Source: Polyodon spathula (Eukaryota > Chordata > Actinopteri > Acipenseriformes > Polyodontidae). Taken from it: 64,000 nucleotides of DNA. The stretch spans positions 9,555,781 through 9,619,780 of the forward strand of contig NC_054559.1 in the NCBI RefSeq assembly GCF_017654505.1, written 5' to 3'. Made by a program: the position numbers and the translations under genes. Positions within the stretch are counted from its first letter, which is position 1. Each line of letters opens with the position of its first letter. The notes beneath the pieces are model-generated. The model worked only from the letters and a program-made list of their open reading frames with translations, ran no database searches and was not told where the DNA came from. Below, piece after piece: positions 39,268 through 53,926 of this stretch.

Positions 39268-42123
39268 GCGCTCCGTAGTATGGAACTCAGCACGGTACTC
39301 CTGAATGTACTCCTTTGTGAACATCTTCCAGTTTACACCTGTTTGAATTGAAACAATGTTTAATGTAGTTCCAGGTGTTTCAAGGTAACAATAAAAAAAG
39401 AGGTTCTCAAAAATAACATTTGAAATAACAGATTAATATGACCTTTTAACACAATGGAGATTACAACTTTACTTATTTTTCATCTAAGGTGAAAGCATAA
39501 AAAATAATAAAAACTTTAAACATGAAGCAAACCTTCATACTGTACTGCCCATTTAAGATGGACCTCCAAGTGCCGCCTTAAACTATATTTGTCCCTTGGC
39601 TTATATACAGGGCTGGAGCTGCACGGCTGGAGCCTCCTGTCTGCAAAGATACCCTTCCCACATTCAGAGTAATTAATTGGAAACTATTTCTGATAGGAGG
39701 ATCCTCCCTCTGGTCACATACATAATCAAACTGTTCCTATATATAGCCCTTTCACCATGCTTCCTTGGTTTCGTGTCCCCGCAGGGCATGTAGGTGGTGT
39801 CTCTTATCATCACATATGGACACGACAGTTCAATTGTATACCAGGGCACGGCATTCATTTTCAAGCGCCGCAATTTAATTCTGCTGCAGGTCTGTTTTGT
39901 TTTTGTTTTTTTTCTTGTTTACGCAGTGCTGCAAACCCCACTAATCGGTTTACATTTCTGCGTCTGTGCTTTCTATGTGTCACCAGACTTTCGTTACATT
40001 GTTACATTTTCTGTGCTTTAGTTGTGAGAATTTTTATAGGCCTGGTTTACCTGGTTTGTTTTCATTTGTATGCGTTTGTTTAGTGGGCTCTGGCATGTCT
40101 CTCTCGGCTTCACAGTGACCGCATACGCTCTGCCAGATCAGTGAACCATAAAGGTCCAATAGAAAATGTATTCCAGATTGCTGTATGCTTTACATACGGA
40201 CGTAGGAGCAGCCTTAACTTCATTCCCCTTTAAGCTTGTGCTGGATACTTTCATACTTGCCGGGTCACATACTAAATCTTGAAGAATTCTACTCTTGCTT
40301 TCCTCAATGTAATTAGTGTCTATTTTCATATGATATACTCATCAGGTTACAATATCACTTTGTTAATTGCATTCATTTATGTTCGACTACTCAGAAAATC
40401 TACCATGGAATTGATGGCTTCGCTAATTTAATGCAATCGTGTCTCCCTACATTGTGCGTAACTAATCGGGTGATATATCACCTTGCTACTTGCAATTAAT
40501 GTTCTGTTAACCACTACCACAGATATTAATGTCGCTGTGGGACATTCAGGATCCTTCATTTTCCAAACCACCCATCACAAAGAAACAACATTCATCTCAG
40601 CTGCAGTTCATATAGACTCCAATCTCAGGTTACGTATTGTGTACATTTTAAAACATGTAAAATATCGTACTAATTGTATTTGCCCTTTTCTGCTCCCTCT
40701 AGCCACCTAGCGAGGTCCTGTTGCATGTAGTTCAAGGGGTGTCTTAAACAAGTAAATCTGATAAATTAAGTGAAGGAAAAACTGTTTTCCTTGCTCACAC
40801 TAATTCTGTTTTCTGTCCCCACACTTCCATGTTGAGCTATCTCGCCTCCAGACCCCAATCCGCAACACTGGACCCGTTTCTAACTGCACAGACCCTGCAA
40901 GACTCCAGATCTCCAAAGCTGGCCTTTTTCATCAATCTGTTCATGCCATGCCTTCAGGATCAGAGCTGCAACCACAGCTGCTTCAAGGAACATTTCTCAA
41001 CACCTGATCAAGTCATTGGGGCAATGGACTTATGGGGCATACAAACTGTACATTTGAAAAAAATGGCTCAGACATTCTAGCAGCACAAAACCCACTCTAA
41101 GGCTAAAGTGCGTGCATTTTTCGCAGTAACTGGCAACAACCTTCGCACTCAGTTTACTAACTTTCGCAAGTTATCACGAATATCAACTTCAATCGAGACT
41201 CCAGCCATTCAAGGTAAACCTATTATTTTGAGAACGTTCTTGCAAAGACTTAATGTGTGTCTGTCTACCACTTTGATGTTTTTTGTTTTATTCCCGTTTA
41301 AAAAAAACAACCATTTCAGAAATCATCAAGCATTTTGAAACTGGTAAATGTAATCAGCACAATAGTCGAATTAGTCGAATATACACACTTAAGAGTATTG
41401 TAATTGAAGAAAACCTACCATGTCCATTATTTGCGAGTTTATTCATCATGTAACTTTGCTCCATGTCTCTGCACAAACTCAACATGGTGGCTGCACCAAC
41501 GAAGAAAAAAAAAAGGAATATTTCAGTAAGACACAATGCCAGTAAAATGCTAAACTTAATTTGTGGATTACTCTCACATGACATTGCTGGGCTGTTACTA
41601 AACTGTTTAATATTTTGTATTACTATTGTAAATGCCTGCAATAAGCTAAACAGGTCTTTTCAAACCCCCTTTATTTGTAGACTGAACTACTGTGTTTGTG
41701 AGAGACTGTAAATATGATTCTTACAACTGTGCTGAATATTTGGTTTTCTGACCTGTTGTAATATAATTATTAAGTTTTCCTGCTTATTTTAATGCCAGCA
41801 ATGAGTCAAGTGATGGTTACAGTTGAAGGCAGTGCAGATGCCGGTGTTTTATACAGTAGTATAAAGCAATTTGATGCAGGCCACCAGTTAAGCATGCAGT
41901 CTGTATCTATGACAGCAACTGACAGGGCTGCATAGCATCAGAGGATGGGCAGGAAGCAAGTTGAGATACTTGTGTTGGAATATTGTTTCAAAATTGTACA
42001 ATGCAACAAAAATATATTAAAAGGGTTCATGTGTGGCCGAAGGTTTCTCACTGATTTAGTTTACCGTTTCTCAGTCAAAACGACAAGTTTCTCAGTATCT
42101 AAAAAGCTTAGAGGGAAGGCTGG

Positions 42124-42124
<1 letters not shown>

Positions 42125-42179
<55 letters not shown>
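42125..42179. repeat. (TA)n microsatellite
   Basis: About 55 bases of TA alternation just left of Tc1 copy 4. Confidence 0.93.
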
Positions 42180-42185
<6 letters not shown>

Positions 42186-42199
42186 ATGGAAGTTTTGGA

Positions 42200-43740
42200 A
42201 GTTTTTCAAATGTGCTGTGTTACAATCTGACAAATCTTGATGCATTAAATGGGACGTAATTTACCCTGAAAAAACCTAGAAAAACTAAATGTGTTGGATG
42301 AGTTGTGACTTATCCGTTCTATTAAAAATATCACTTTGTGTCAATTACCCCCCCCCACCCCCCCTCGGACTGAAATGTCTTGGTTAGATAAGTATTCACC
42401 CCCCTGAGTCAATACTTGGTAGAACCACCTTTGGCAGCAATTACAGCTGTGAGTCTTTTGGGGTAAGTCTCTACCAGGTTTGCATATCTGGATCGTGCAA
42501 TATTCGTCCATTCTTCTTGGCAAAATTGTTCAAGCTCTGGCAGGTTGTATGGGGATCGTTGGTGGACAACAATCTTCAAGCCTTGCCACAGATTCTCAAT
42601 CGGATTTAAGTCTGGGCTTTGACTGGACCACTCTAGGACATTCACTTTCTTGTTTTTAAGCCACTCCAGTGTCGCTTTGGCTGTGTGCTTGGGGTCCTTG
42701 TCTTGCTGAAAGGTGAATCTTTGTCCCAGTCTTAGGTCTTTTGCAGATTGAAGCAGGTTTTCCTCAAGGATTTGCCTGTATTTAGTTCCATCTATTTTGC
42801 CTTCTACCCTGACAAGCTTCCCAGTCCCAGCTGATGAAAAGTTTCCCCAGATCATGGGTGTTACCTGGGTGATGTGCTGTGCTGTGATGTGCTGAGTTGG
42901 GTGTGCACCAGATGTAATGCTTTGCATTTAGGCCAAGTAGTTGAGTTTTTGATTCATGGGAGAACAGAATCTTTTGCCATATCTTTTCAGAGTCTCCCAC
43001 ATGCCTTTTTTCAAATTCCAAGTGGGATTTTACATGGGCTTTTTTCAGAAATGGCTGCTTCTTGCCACTCTTCTATACAGGCCAGATTTGTGGAGGTCCT
43101 CAGCTATAGTTTACATATGGACAGTTTCTCCCAATCTCAGCCATGGAACACTGTAGGTCTTTCAGAGTTGTCATTGGCCTCTTGGTGGCTTCTCTGACCA
43201 ATGCCCTTCTTACCTTGCTGCTCAGTTCGGGAGAACAGCCTGCTTATAGCAGATTCTGGGTGGTGCCATATACCTTCCACTTCTTAGTGATTTAATGCCT
43301 TTGAAATCTTTTTATACCTCTCCCCTGATCTGTGCCTTTAGCTTTATCTTTATCTCAACTTTATCCCTGAATTGTTTTGAAAGCTCCTTGGTCTTCATGG
43401 TAGTATCTTTGCTTTGAATGCACTACCCAACTGAGGGACCTTACAGAGACAGGTGTATTTAATCTGAAATCATGTGAACCACTTTTATTGCACACAGATG
43501 GACTCCATTTAATTTACTGTGTGAATTCTGAAGGCAATTGGTTGCACCTGAGCTTATTTAGGAGTATCATAGCAAAGGGTTGAATACTTATCTAATGAAG
43601 ACTTTTCAGGTTTTTATTTTTAATTGATTTGTCGTCCGTCCCCCCATTTTTTTCACACATTGAAAGTGTTGAGTAGATTGTGCAAATCAAAGGGAATTGC
43701 CTGATTTTAAACAAATGACACAAAAACATGATACTTTTTC
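42200..43740 (-). mobile_element. decayed Tc1-like transposon 4
   Basis: Minus-strand transposase C-terminal half in one 172-codon frame (42927-42409): [58 protein letters not shown]. The N-terminal part up to about 43400 is broken by frameshifts. Sub-terminal inverted repeats: TGTCTTGGTTAGATAAGTAT at 42377 mirrors the region 43583-43606. Outer limits are estimates. Confidence 0.82.
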
Positions 43741-43759
43741 AACATTTATTTATCTACAA

Positions 43760-44960
<1,201 letters not shown>

Positions 44961-45011
44961 TTACTCATTGTTTGTCTATTTTAATACATCATTTTGTTTA
45001 AAAAGACATGG

Positions 45012-45012
45012 A

Positions 45013-45079
<67 letters not shown>
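45012..45079. repeat. (TA)n microsatellite
   Basis: About 68 bases with one AA break. Confidence 0.93.
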
Positions 45080-45082
<3 letters not shown>

Positions 45083-48000
45083 CCTCATCAGCAAGGTCAT
45101 CTGTCGAATGCAATAAAGAATTGTTCTATTCAGATCTTTTGTGGATATCTCCTAAGACCAGAATAAATGCTTTGGGCCAAATACATCAAGTACATCAAAA
45201 TGTGTCTACTTTGTTTCTTAAACCTTTGTTCTTCTCTTTTTACTGATTTGTGCAATAACTACAGTGCTATAGTTCCTCACACTCAGTCTTGTTTTTGCTT
45301 CATTGCTACACCAGGGTTCAGAACACATCTTTGGTTTTCATTTGTCTGTGGATTTCAAACAGTGATCTCTAAACATTCCATCCTGCTTTCCCAAAGCATG
45401 GTGTCAGGATGACAGAAGCACATTTTTCACATGGTGTCACTGTTGAGCTGAATAAGCAAACCATCTGCCTTATATAACCTTCATGTTAGACATGCCGATC
45501 CTTCAGATGTCACAAGTGCAATACATTTACCATGTATATTTAGCTTCTGGACAGTTGTTCGTCGAATGAGTAATAGCAGATGAACAAAAGGTTTGGGTTA
45601 GTTTTAAAGATCAAGGGAAAACAATACAGTTTATAAAAATGTAGATAAGGATGGCATATTTAAAGTGCACATGCTTCAGTTTAAATGTATTATAGTGATT
45701 CTCTAAACATTCCCACTGTATTATGTAGATATTATGCTTACCAAATAACAAGCTCAGTTTTAGCATTGCTGAATTTAGTCACATATTCATAAAATGCAAC
45801 TGTATACTAGATAATACTTCTTTGTGAGTTTGACACAATCAATCAATGTGTTTGCTTAAACAGTACAGTTTAGCTTACTCCTTGGGAAAAAATAACTATA
45901 TAGAGTAGATAGAATATTCTCTGGATAAGTGCACAATATTTGATACTTGTTTTTTTTTTCTTTCTTTTACAAAAATAATAGCCATTTTTATAAAATTAAT
46001 ATGATTTTCTAGGTATTATATGACATCATATTGGTTCTCAAAGTTATGTGAAATATTGAGGTAGTCATAGCCACATTTCTTGTATAGTATTGTGTGTCCA
46101 TCCTTGCTGCGTTGTATCATAAATCTACATCCAGCCAACTCTGCATCCAGTTTCACTTTGTGGTATCCACGGCCTATCCTGTATTATATACTTGGATTTT
46201 CCATGTTCTTGTAGCAGACTTTTCTAAAATCCGCTGACTAAACATTCCATGAAATGAAGCAGATAATTTGCAATGTCACTGTTAACATTAACCAGATCTG
46301 GGGCTTGCTGCTTCCCCATCTGTAACATTTTTACTCCTGCAGTGGGCATTGTGTTGCAGCAATGTAGAGCTAATTAAACAGATCAAGATTAATAAACCAA
46401 ATGTGCTGTTTCAGTGTGCAATTTGCATCATTTAAACACATTTTAAAAATCATTAGACGTAAACACAGAAGTAACACATTTAATATATTTGTAACTAGTT
46501 TTGGAAATTATTTAAATATAAATAATGGTAAAGTAAAACACCTTGAAAATCAGCCTACATGTCTTTGTGAATGTGAGCCTAACTAAAAGCAACACGCACC
46601 AGACGCATGTAGTGATTCTTGTTAGTTTGCAGTTGCTGGGAGTTAATTGGTATCTCGGTGTGATATGTGTAAGGTAAACAAAAACAGACAGGGGTTTGTT
46701 GGGTGAAGAATTTTTTGCTAATCCCAAATATTTACAGAAAAACCACATGGCACGTTACCATAGGGACAGATTTCCTTTTAGTCTAGTGTGAGGTTTGAAT
46801 TTTCTTCATCTTAATCTCAATCAATATCTATGAAATGAAGTAGAGTAACTACTTCTAGTAGCCCAGGGGACCTTCTATTATTTTGTAGACTCCATATGCA
46901 GCCCTTCCCAAGCTGACACAGCTACAGGATGTAGCCCATCTTGCTAGGCTAAATGCCCTTTAAAAATGCCCTGAACCTGTACATTGCACCCATTGAGTTC
47001 TACATTAAGAGTAAGGGAAGTCTCTCTTCCTTTGCACTGTGCAGTTTCAGCAAGTTTCCACGGAGACCGGACCACAATTCATGAAGCAAAGAAAATAAAT
47101 TGCCTATATACTGTACATTTACTGAAGCTAACCATTTAATTCAAAACTGAGCACAAAATGTGAGTTTATAGAATTATTAAGATGCATTTTCAGTGAGGTC
47201 ATGGGGCCAGTAGCAGCAACTTAATGTAACCTAATTGTCAGTGGAGGGATTTACAAGTGAACATAGCTGTGTAAAAATAATCCAATTTAAAATCTGTTTT
47301 GTTTGAGATTAATGAAGTCATGCATTGCACAATATGTTGACTATCTGTGCATACATGCAGTAATATGCATTTACACTGGTATCAAATATGTTTTTAAATA
47401 ATGTAATTATTATTATTATACTGATACATGTGAAATAAATAAGGAGGCTACATGTAATCAGCCAAATGTGACCTGGTGCTCCCTGGGCTCTAACCAATCA
47501 ATAAAGCTTTCAGAATGTGTCTAGACACACCATAATTCAGACCACCCAGGTAGCTTATTGAATATTAACATTGTAATATATGCCATCTAAGGGGCATAAA
47601 TTGAACATTCTTATATCACTAAATCAAATGAAACCACATAAAGTGTCTCAGTGTTTTTTTTTTTGTTTTGTTTTTTTTTTATCTGAAGGTTGCTTAGCAT
47701 TCATTGGACATGCTATTTAAAAACAAGACGTTCCTAGCCTGTATCAGCAGCAACTGATAAGCTTGTCTTTAAGGTGCACTGCTGCCTATACAATATGTAT
47801 TTTTCAGGCAGACTATTGCACAATATCCATAATCTATAATTACAGCAGACCTTGCGAATGACATTCATGAGTGCTTTCAAAGTTTCCAGCAGGGAGGCAG
47901 CATGATTGCCTGCAGTAGAAACTCCCTTTTGGCAAAGTTGACTTAGTGGAGGTTCTGGTGACGTCTGTGTCTGGTTCCATATGAAGTGCACAGACTGGTA

Positions 48001-51000
48001 AACTGTGGAAGAATGTAGTAAACGATTACACAGGAATCACGTGGCAATACACATTTAGACGTGTGCAAAAAGTGTGCAAAAATAAACATGAGTTTTGACA
48101 ATACAAACAAAATCCGTACACATAGCTGTTCTTTAAGCTAACCATATAGCGTTTACCTTTAGAAAATCCCTGACGAGTAAAGTTAATTATTCAGTTAAAT
48201 ACACAAATCTTGTAGCTGCAGAAGTCAGGACATGTGGTTTGAAAGTGAAATTTAGACCATGCCAATGTTCCTGCTAGACAAAGTGCTGTGTATAAATAAT
48301 TCACATTGAGGTAGTTTTTTTTAGGGCTGATGTCTGTGCTGAGCATAGTGCTGCTCAATCAAAAACCAACAGTTTCTTTGTCTTCTAAAGCATGCCCTAT
48401 CACAACTGTTCTTGCTGACTGTATGGCCAACTGTGCACCCAGCATGTAAAATTCAAACCTAAATAAAGGTTTGTATGACACAAGGTGTCTAGGTGTGAGA
48501 CACAAGAAAATGAAAGGACCTCAGTGCTGCTGAGAGGGCTATTAAAAATAATTCCTACCTCACGTGTGATTTTAAGCCATCTTAAACTATCGGCTTTAAA
48601 CTATTTATTTGTTGCTTAATCTTGAGAAGCAGGTAGTTCAGTGTTGCCGAAGCGTAACGCTCTAATGTCATGGATGCTGGGCAGAACAGGTAATAAGATA
48701 TAACCTATATAACTACTCATTCAAATGGGTCTGATCCATATCTACAAAGTCTGTTTCAAAGCTGTTTTAAATATGGCCACTCTAGTGCACTCATAGTGTA
48801 AGGGTTATTGCCCAAATTGTCAAACAGTTAACACAGGAATAATGATTGGGTACAGAACAGAAAAGTCAGAGAACTTGTTATGTTGTTCTTTTATCGTTCT
48901 TCCTGCAGTATACAGATCTCAAACCCCAGTGCACTAGGGCAGCCATTTTGAAAAATAATTTTGAAACAGGCTCTAAAGTTATAATTGTTAAAATTTGTCA
49001 GGGTGTAAACAATGAACAGAAAAATTACAGGTACATTATTTAAACAATTGTACCAACATCTGGGGACATATAACGCTATATTTTTCTGAACCCCACTACT
49101 TACTCTTTAAACTTTAATGCCAGCAGAGGAACATGTGATTTATTCTGAAAGGAAAAAATGAGAATGTCTACTGGGGCTTTGGAAATAGGTGATTTTTTTA
49201 AAAATGTATTTATTTGTTATATGTTCAATTCAATGTATTGATGTCAAACCTAACATAAGAGTATTACCAGCACAGGCTATTGATAATGCATTCCACATTA
49301 ATATATAATACTATGCTATAGTAGCAAGACTGCCTTTTAGTCTTTTCAGTAGCACTGAATATTATACAGGATTATGACTCATATTTTTTGTATTATAATA
49401 GCAGAATCTATAAAACACTTGTTTTTGTTCTCATTTATATTCCACCAAGAATAATCACACATTTACAGTAGGACTGATTTCCTGGTAGCAACCCCAGTTT
49501 AATAACAGTTTAATGTCAAGATGACAACAATAAACTAAAAACTTAACAGTGTTGCTTGTGCTGTATATCTAACTCCCAGACTCATAATGGTTTTTGTCTC
49601 TAGGTTTCCTTGTAATAATTTATGTTGGACATTCTAGTAAACTATATAAAAAAAATAGACTGATGTAATGCCTAATTAATTAAAATGTTGGGATTTTCTG
49701 AACAAATATTTGGATTTACCAACATAAAAAGATGGCAGGAGTGGCCATTTTGTGCATCCATGTATGTGATGTGCTGTCCACATAGAAGCCAGACTTTTAT
49801 AATCATCAGGAAGCATGGTGACTGGTTTGTATAGCTGTTCCTCTGTAAACAGCCAATCACTTTTCTTTGTACATTATACAACTTATTTTGCACATGTGTG
49901 TGAGATAAGATGCGTAAGATAAGCTTTTCTGTACTGAATGTGAGGTGAAGTGTTAGTCATGCCAAGAGAGAATGAGGCTGAAGATGACTTCCAGCTGTCA
50001 TGGGGCACACAGCTCAATAAAAAATACTGTTGGTTGCTATGGAAACTTAGCCATCAAGGACACAGGGATTTTGTCTGTTGATTCCGTTATCTGTTCTGCT
50101 TCTGGAGTTGTATGTAAAAAAGGTTATTTTACAAATCAAGGTTTTTCAAAAAAAGTATTGTCTGTGTGCTACTGTAGCACATACTTGTGTGTAATGTTAA
50201 AGTATAGAGACAGAGTAGAATGACCTCCTGTGGCATGTTGACAGTGGCTGTTGCTGTATATAGGCTTCATTTATTTTATTTGCATTCTAAAGACTGTTGT
50301 GAAAAATATTTCATGAATATCATCTCTGTGAATAGGACCCCAAAAAAATACACAGCAGTGGGTTAGGGTTGTGATATCTTTCAATGTATGTTTTTTTTTT
50401 TTTTAAGTTGCATTGTATTTTGTGCGCTGTATTGGCGCATCTGCTAAAGTCCATACTTTAATCGAGGTATCCGGTATCCATGTTTAATATGTGGCCTATA
50501 CACAATGTAACGAAAGTCATTGTCTAATTTAAAAGTAATTTTGTCGATACTACAGTATCAACACGGTGATGCAACAATGGTCTGTGTGGGTTTACTTATA
50601 ACTTTATAAATGTATCGTATTTAACTGCTTATAATTTGCATGCAGCAATCGTTTTAAATATAATCTACTGTATGCACGCATTTCAAAGAATGGGTGTCAT
50701 TATTGGATAAAAAAATAAATAAAAGAAAAATCGTCCAGAAATGTAGTGGTGAATATAAGTAGCATACGCTAGCGGCTTGACATTCAAGTGCAAGGGATTC
50801 CCACCTATAAAAATAAAAAGGAGGATTTGGAGATGATGTCGTGTTGTTCCTGTTAAGTAGGTAAGCACGTACTGCAGCAACGGCACTCATGGCTAAGTAG
50901 TGCATCTCTCTCTCCGCTTTTTCTACAGAAATAATATACTATACTAGTACTAGACCTTACTTAGCTGGCATCCCCGTGTGCCCTCTTTCATACAGGAGAC

Positions 51001-51405
51001 ATAGTGCTGCCGCCGTAGATCCGTCCTTCTCGATGCAGCAGAGAGCCATTTGGCATTGCAATATCAGCCTACCCCAGCGTTATAAACGAGGGGAATAACA
51101 CACACCATGGAGCTCCAGACAGCTACAACAGCGACAGCCCTGAACACTAACTGACGCTCGTGGTGATCTCACACAGCGAAGGCAATGGGGGCTGCTGTTT
51201 ACTTTTTGCAAGCTTTGCCTTTTGCACCCCTTGTCCACCCACCTGATCTGTTGTTGATTGCACAGTAAATGAGCGATTGTCGTACAGTTTTTTGGATTTT
51301 TTTTTTCCCCCGAATTTAGGAAGAATGTAATTTCTGGAAACCTGCACAGCTTTCTGCAAGCGGCGATCAGTTTGTGCTCCTGCTTTTACTGTCACTGAAC
51401 TATCG

Positions 51406-51406
<1 letters not shown>

Positions 51407-51463
<57 letters not shown>
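51407..51463 (+). repeat. (ATT)19 microsatellite
   Basis: About 19 perfect ATT units, 295 bases before the CASKIN1 start codon, so in its 5' UTR or proximal promoter. Confidence 0.95.
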
Positions 51464-51465
<2 letters not shown>

Positions 51466-51757
51466 TTTAATTATTTTAAACCAGCGTTGGAACTATTGAA
51501 CAAAAGGAAACGATTGACATATTCCTGTTTATTGAGCAGCAGAAGCTATTGTTTATCATTTTTCACATCTGTATAATAATTTCTGCTCTTGTCATAATAG
51601 CCTACAAACGGTACCAGCATTTGAAATCTGCATGTATTTCCATCGCTACCCTCCCGTATGCACTTTGCAATAGCATTGCAAATAGGGTGGATCCGCACCG
51701 GTTGGCTGAAAAACAAGTGAAGCATAGCATGCTTTGGATATAAAATACATTATCAAG

Positions 51758-51851
51758 ATGGGTAAAGATCAGGAATTGCTACAAGCGGTGAAGACTGAAG
51801 ATGTTGTTACGGTGCAAAAGCTCTTGCAGAGGCCCAAACCTGGGAAAGCAA
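51758..51851 (+). CDS. CASKIN1: CASKIN1 first coding exon
   Basis: Caskin1 is a neuronal scaffold with six ankyrin repeats, an SH3 domain, two SAM domains and a CASK-binding region, acting at synapses (family knowledge). Only the start is here: ATG in good context (AAGATGG), with an in-frame TAG at 51725-51727 upstream, encoding [20 protein letters not shown] and [11 protein letters not shown], the helix pair leading into the first ankyrin repeat. The donor GCAA|GTAAGT splits the next codon, which would give the Lys expected in CASKIN1. These residues fit CASKIN1 better than CASKIN2. No second exon was recognised up to the right edge, so the first intron exceeds 12 kb. Confidence 0.85.
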
Positions 51852-52308
51852 GTAAGTGGCATTTAATTGGGGATGGTGGTTTTAAAGGAGATTCAATTAC
51901 CATGAATTGAATACAGGCTAGATTTGCACCCTGGCTGGTCTGGTACCGCGAGCACATCATCATCCCAGCATTACTACCGTTTATTTGCTATGCCTGTTAA
52001 ATGTTGACGTGACCACCAGATTCCGTTAAGATTAATGATCCCGATTTTCTTGAGTAATGTAGCCTGATAGTGGATACACCTGCATTGCTACGGGTTCAGT
52101 CCTAGATTATTGCACCTCAATAAACGAGGCAGAATAACCAGATGACATCTGTAGCGCTACTCACCAGTCGAGTTAAGCGAATGGTATAGATATGTGATGC
52201 TTAAATCGAGATGGAATACGTGAACATGTTTTATTAAAAAAAAAAATTACATTACTGTACTGTATTCAAATGATTGATGTGTGAATTCCGATTTCTGGTT
52301 TATCTCAG

Positions 52309-52311
<3 letters not shown>

Positions 52312-52347
<36 letters not shown>

Positions 52348-52371
52348 AATAATAATAATAATAATAATAAT
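52312..52371 (+). repeat. (AAT)n microsatellite
   Basis: About 20 AAT units with one AACAAAT interruption. Confidence 0.93.
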
Positions 52372-52564
52372 ATCAATATAGTTCCCATATATACCTAATC
52401 CTGCGTGTTGTGAAAATGTAATGCAGTATTTTGTAATTGTTCTTGGTCTAGAAATTGATAGATGGCTCAACTATATCAGACCTTGATAATGTTCTTTAAT
52501 GAAGGTAGCACAATTTGATGGGTGCAGATCAGCTGTCAAATGTTCATACCTTGGCAATTCACTA

Positions 52565-52705
52565 TTGAAAGTAGTCATTTAAAAGACTTTTATCCAAAGC
52601 TACTTACAGAGACAAGGGAGTGAATTAGACATCTATAATTCTGCTGTAGAGTCACTTACAATTGGACCTCGGTTTTATGTCTCATCCGAAGGACGGATCA
52701 CAGAC
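52565..52705 (+). repeat. interspersed repeat fragment (fish SINE-tail type)
   Basis: GACTTTTATCCAAAGCTACT, TACAGAGACAAGGGAGTGAA, AGAGTCACTTACAATTGGAC and GTCTCATCCGAAGGACGGA match the same repeat seen in fragments at 7150 and 8185. Confidence 0.6.
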
Positions 52706-52759
52706 CTACTGTAAAACACACATAACAGCAGCAATAGTACATACAAGCATTTCTAGCAC

Positions 52760-52773
52760 TAATAATAATAATA

Positions 52774-52809
<36 letters not shown>
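52760..52809 (+). repeat. (AAT)n microsatellite
   Basis: About 16 AAT units with one interruption. Confidence 0.92.
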
Positions 52810-52811
<2 letters not shown>

Positions 52812-53911
52812 CTTTGCAAAACCATTTTCTAAATGTGTACTTGAGGTTACTTATGCTAAAGTTTGAGACACTGCTACGCTTCAATGTAAAACATTTGCAA
52901 TCAGTTTAATTTTTTCTTTTTCTTTTTTTATTTAAAAGAATGTAACCCTCTGTAGTACACTTTAACGGTCATTAGAAGCTGTCTGTATTGAATATAAAAC
53001 TGATTAATTACATATGGAATAAAATGTAAGTTTACAAAATACATATTTGATATCCAAAGACTTGGGTATTTCTTTTTCATAAGCGTCCTTGGTCTGCAAG
53101 GGAAAAAATATCTATGCATGCACAGGCAAACAGCCTGGGCGTGCATATGCAAAGCAGGAAGATTTGATAGGCATAATAAATTGACGTGACACTGGTATTG
53201 AGTTTAATAATTTGGTATAATTTGGATGGGTGTTACTTATATTTTGGAATTGCACGTTTTGGACATTTACCAGCAAATAGGAGACTAGCTTAATCTGCAC
53301 AAATAATCTGTGCATTTCATGATGCTGGTGTATAATATCAGTTTAAGAAATCCAGTCAGGTGCTTCTGGATTGCTATACAGATTGGCTGGTGTGGAGATA
53401 GACACTGTCACTGAAATTGTCATCAGCAGGGGCTCCCAGAGATAATTGCTTTTCAATTAAATCAAGCTGCATTACATGTTTTTCTTTTAGCTCTGCAAAG
53501 CAGGTAACTTGGTAGCTAGCCGGGATAAGACGCAACTTGATTTTTGGAGTATTTTACAGCACTGGGAATCTTCTTGGAGTGCATCAATCACTTAATCACC
53601 AGTTGTCCCAGCAAGGTAAAGGTTGTTCAAATACTCTTTACTGTACCAGTACCTGGAAAATAAGGACATCAGAGTACAGTTAATTAGAACAGTCTGTAGG
53701 ATACAGCCCTATGCTGTTCACTTCAATGGGATAAAGAGTGAATGAGATTGAGGGCCCAACACTATAGAAACGCGCAAAGACCTGTTTACTAAGTAGGGTA
53801 CATAGCAGGTTTGTTTTTTTGCTGTACTTTTGTTTAACTGCTTGAATATTGTAAATGTTAAGAAACATTCACCAAGACACTGGCTCTGACTTGCCCAGTT
53901 ATACTATTTAG

Positions 53912-53926
53912 CCACCAGGTGGCGGC
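53912..53926 (+). promoter_or_regulatory. candidate CTCF site
   Basis: CCACCAGGTGGCGGC matches the CTCF core with a single T for G change. In CASKIN1 intron 1, about 2.1 kb from the start codon. It points away from the site at 16228. Confidence 0.45.

Noticed and set aside
40829..41338. Two open frames of about 80 codons with Cys/His-rich stretches
   Set aside because: No recognisable gag, zinc-finger or protease motif, no splice context and no conserved neighbour; length is within chance for this composition.
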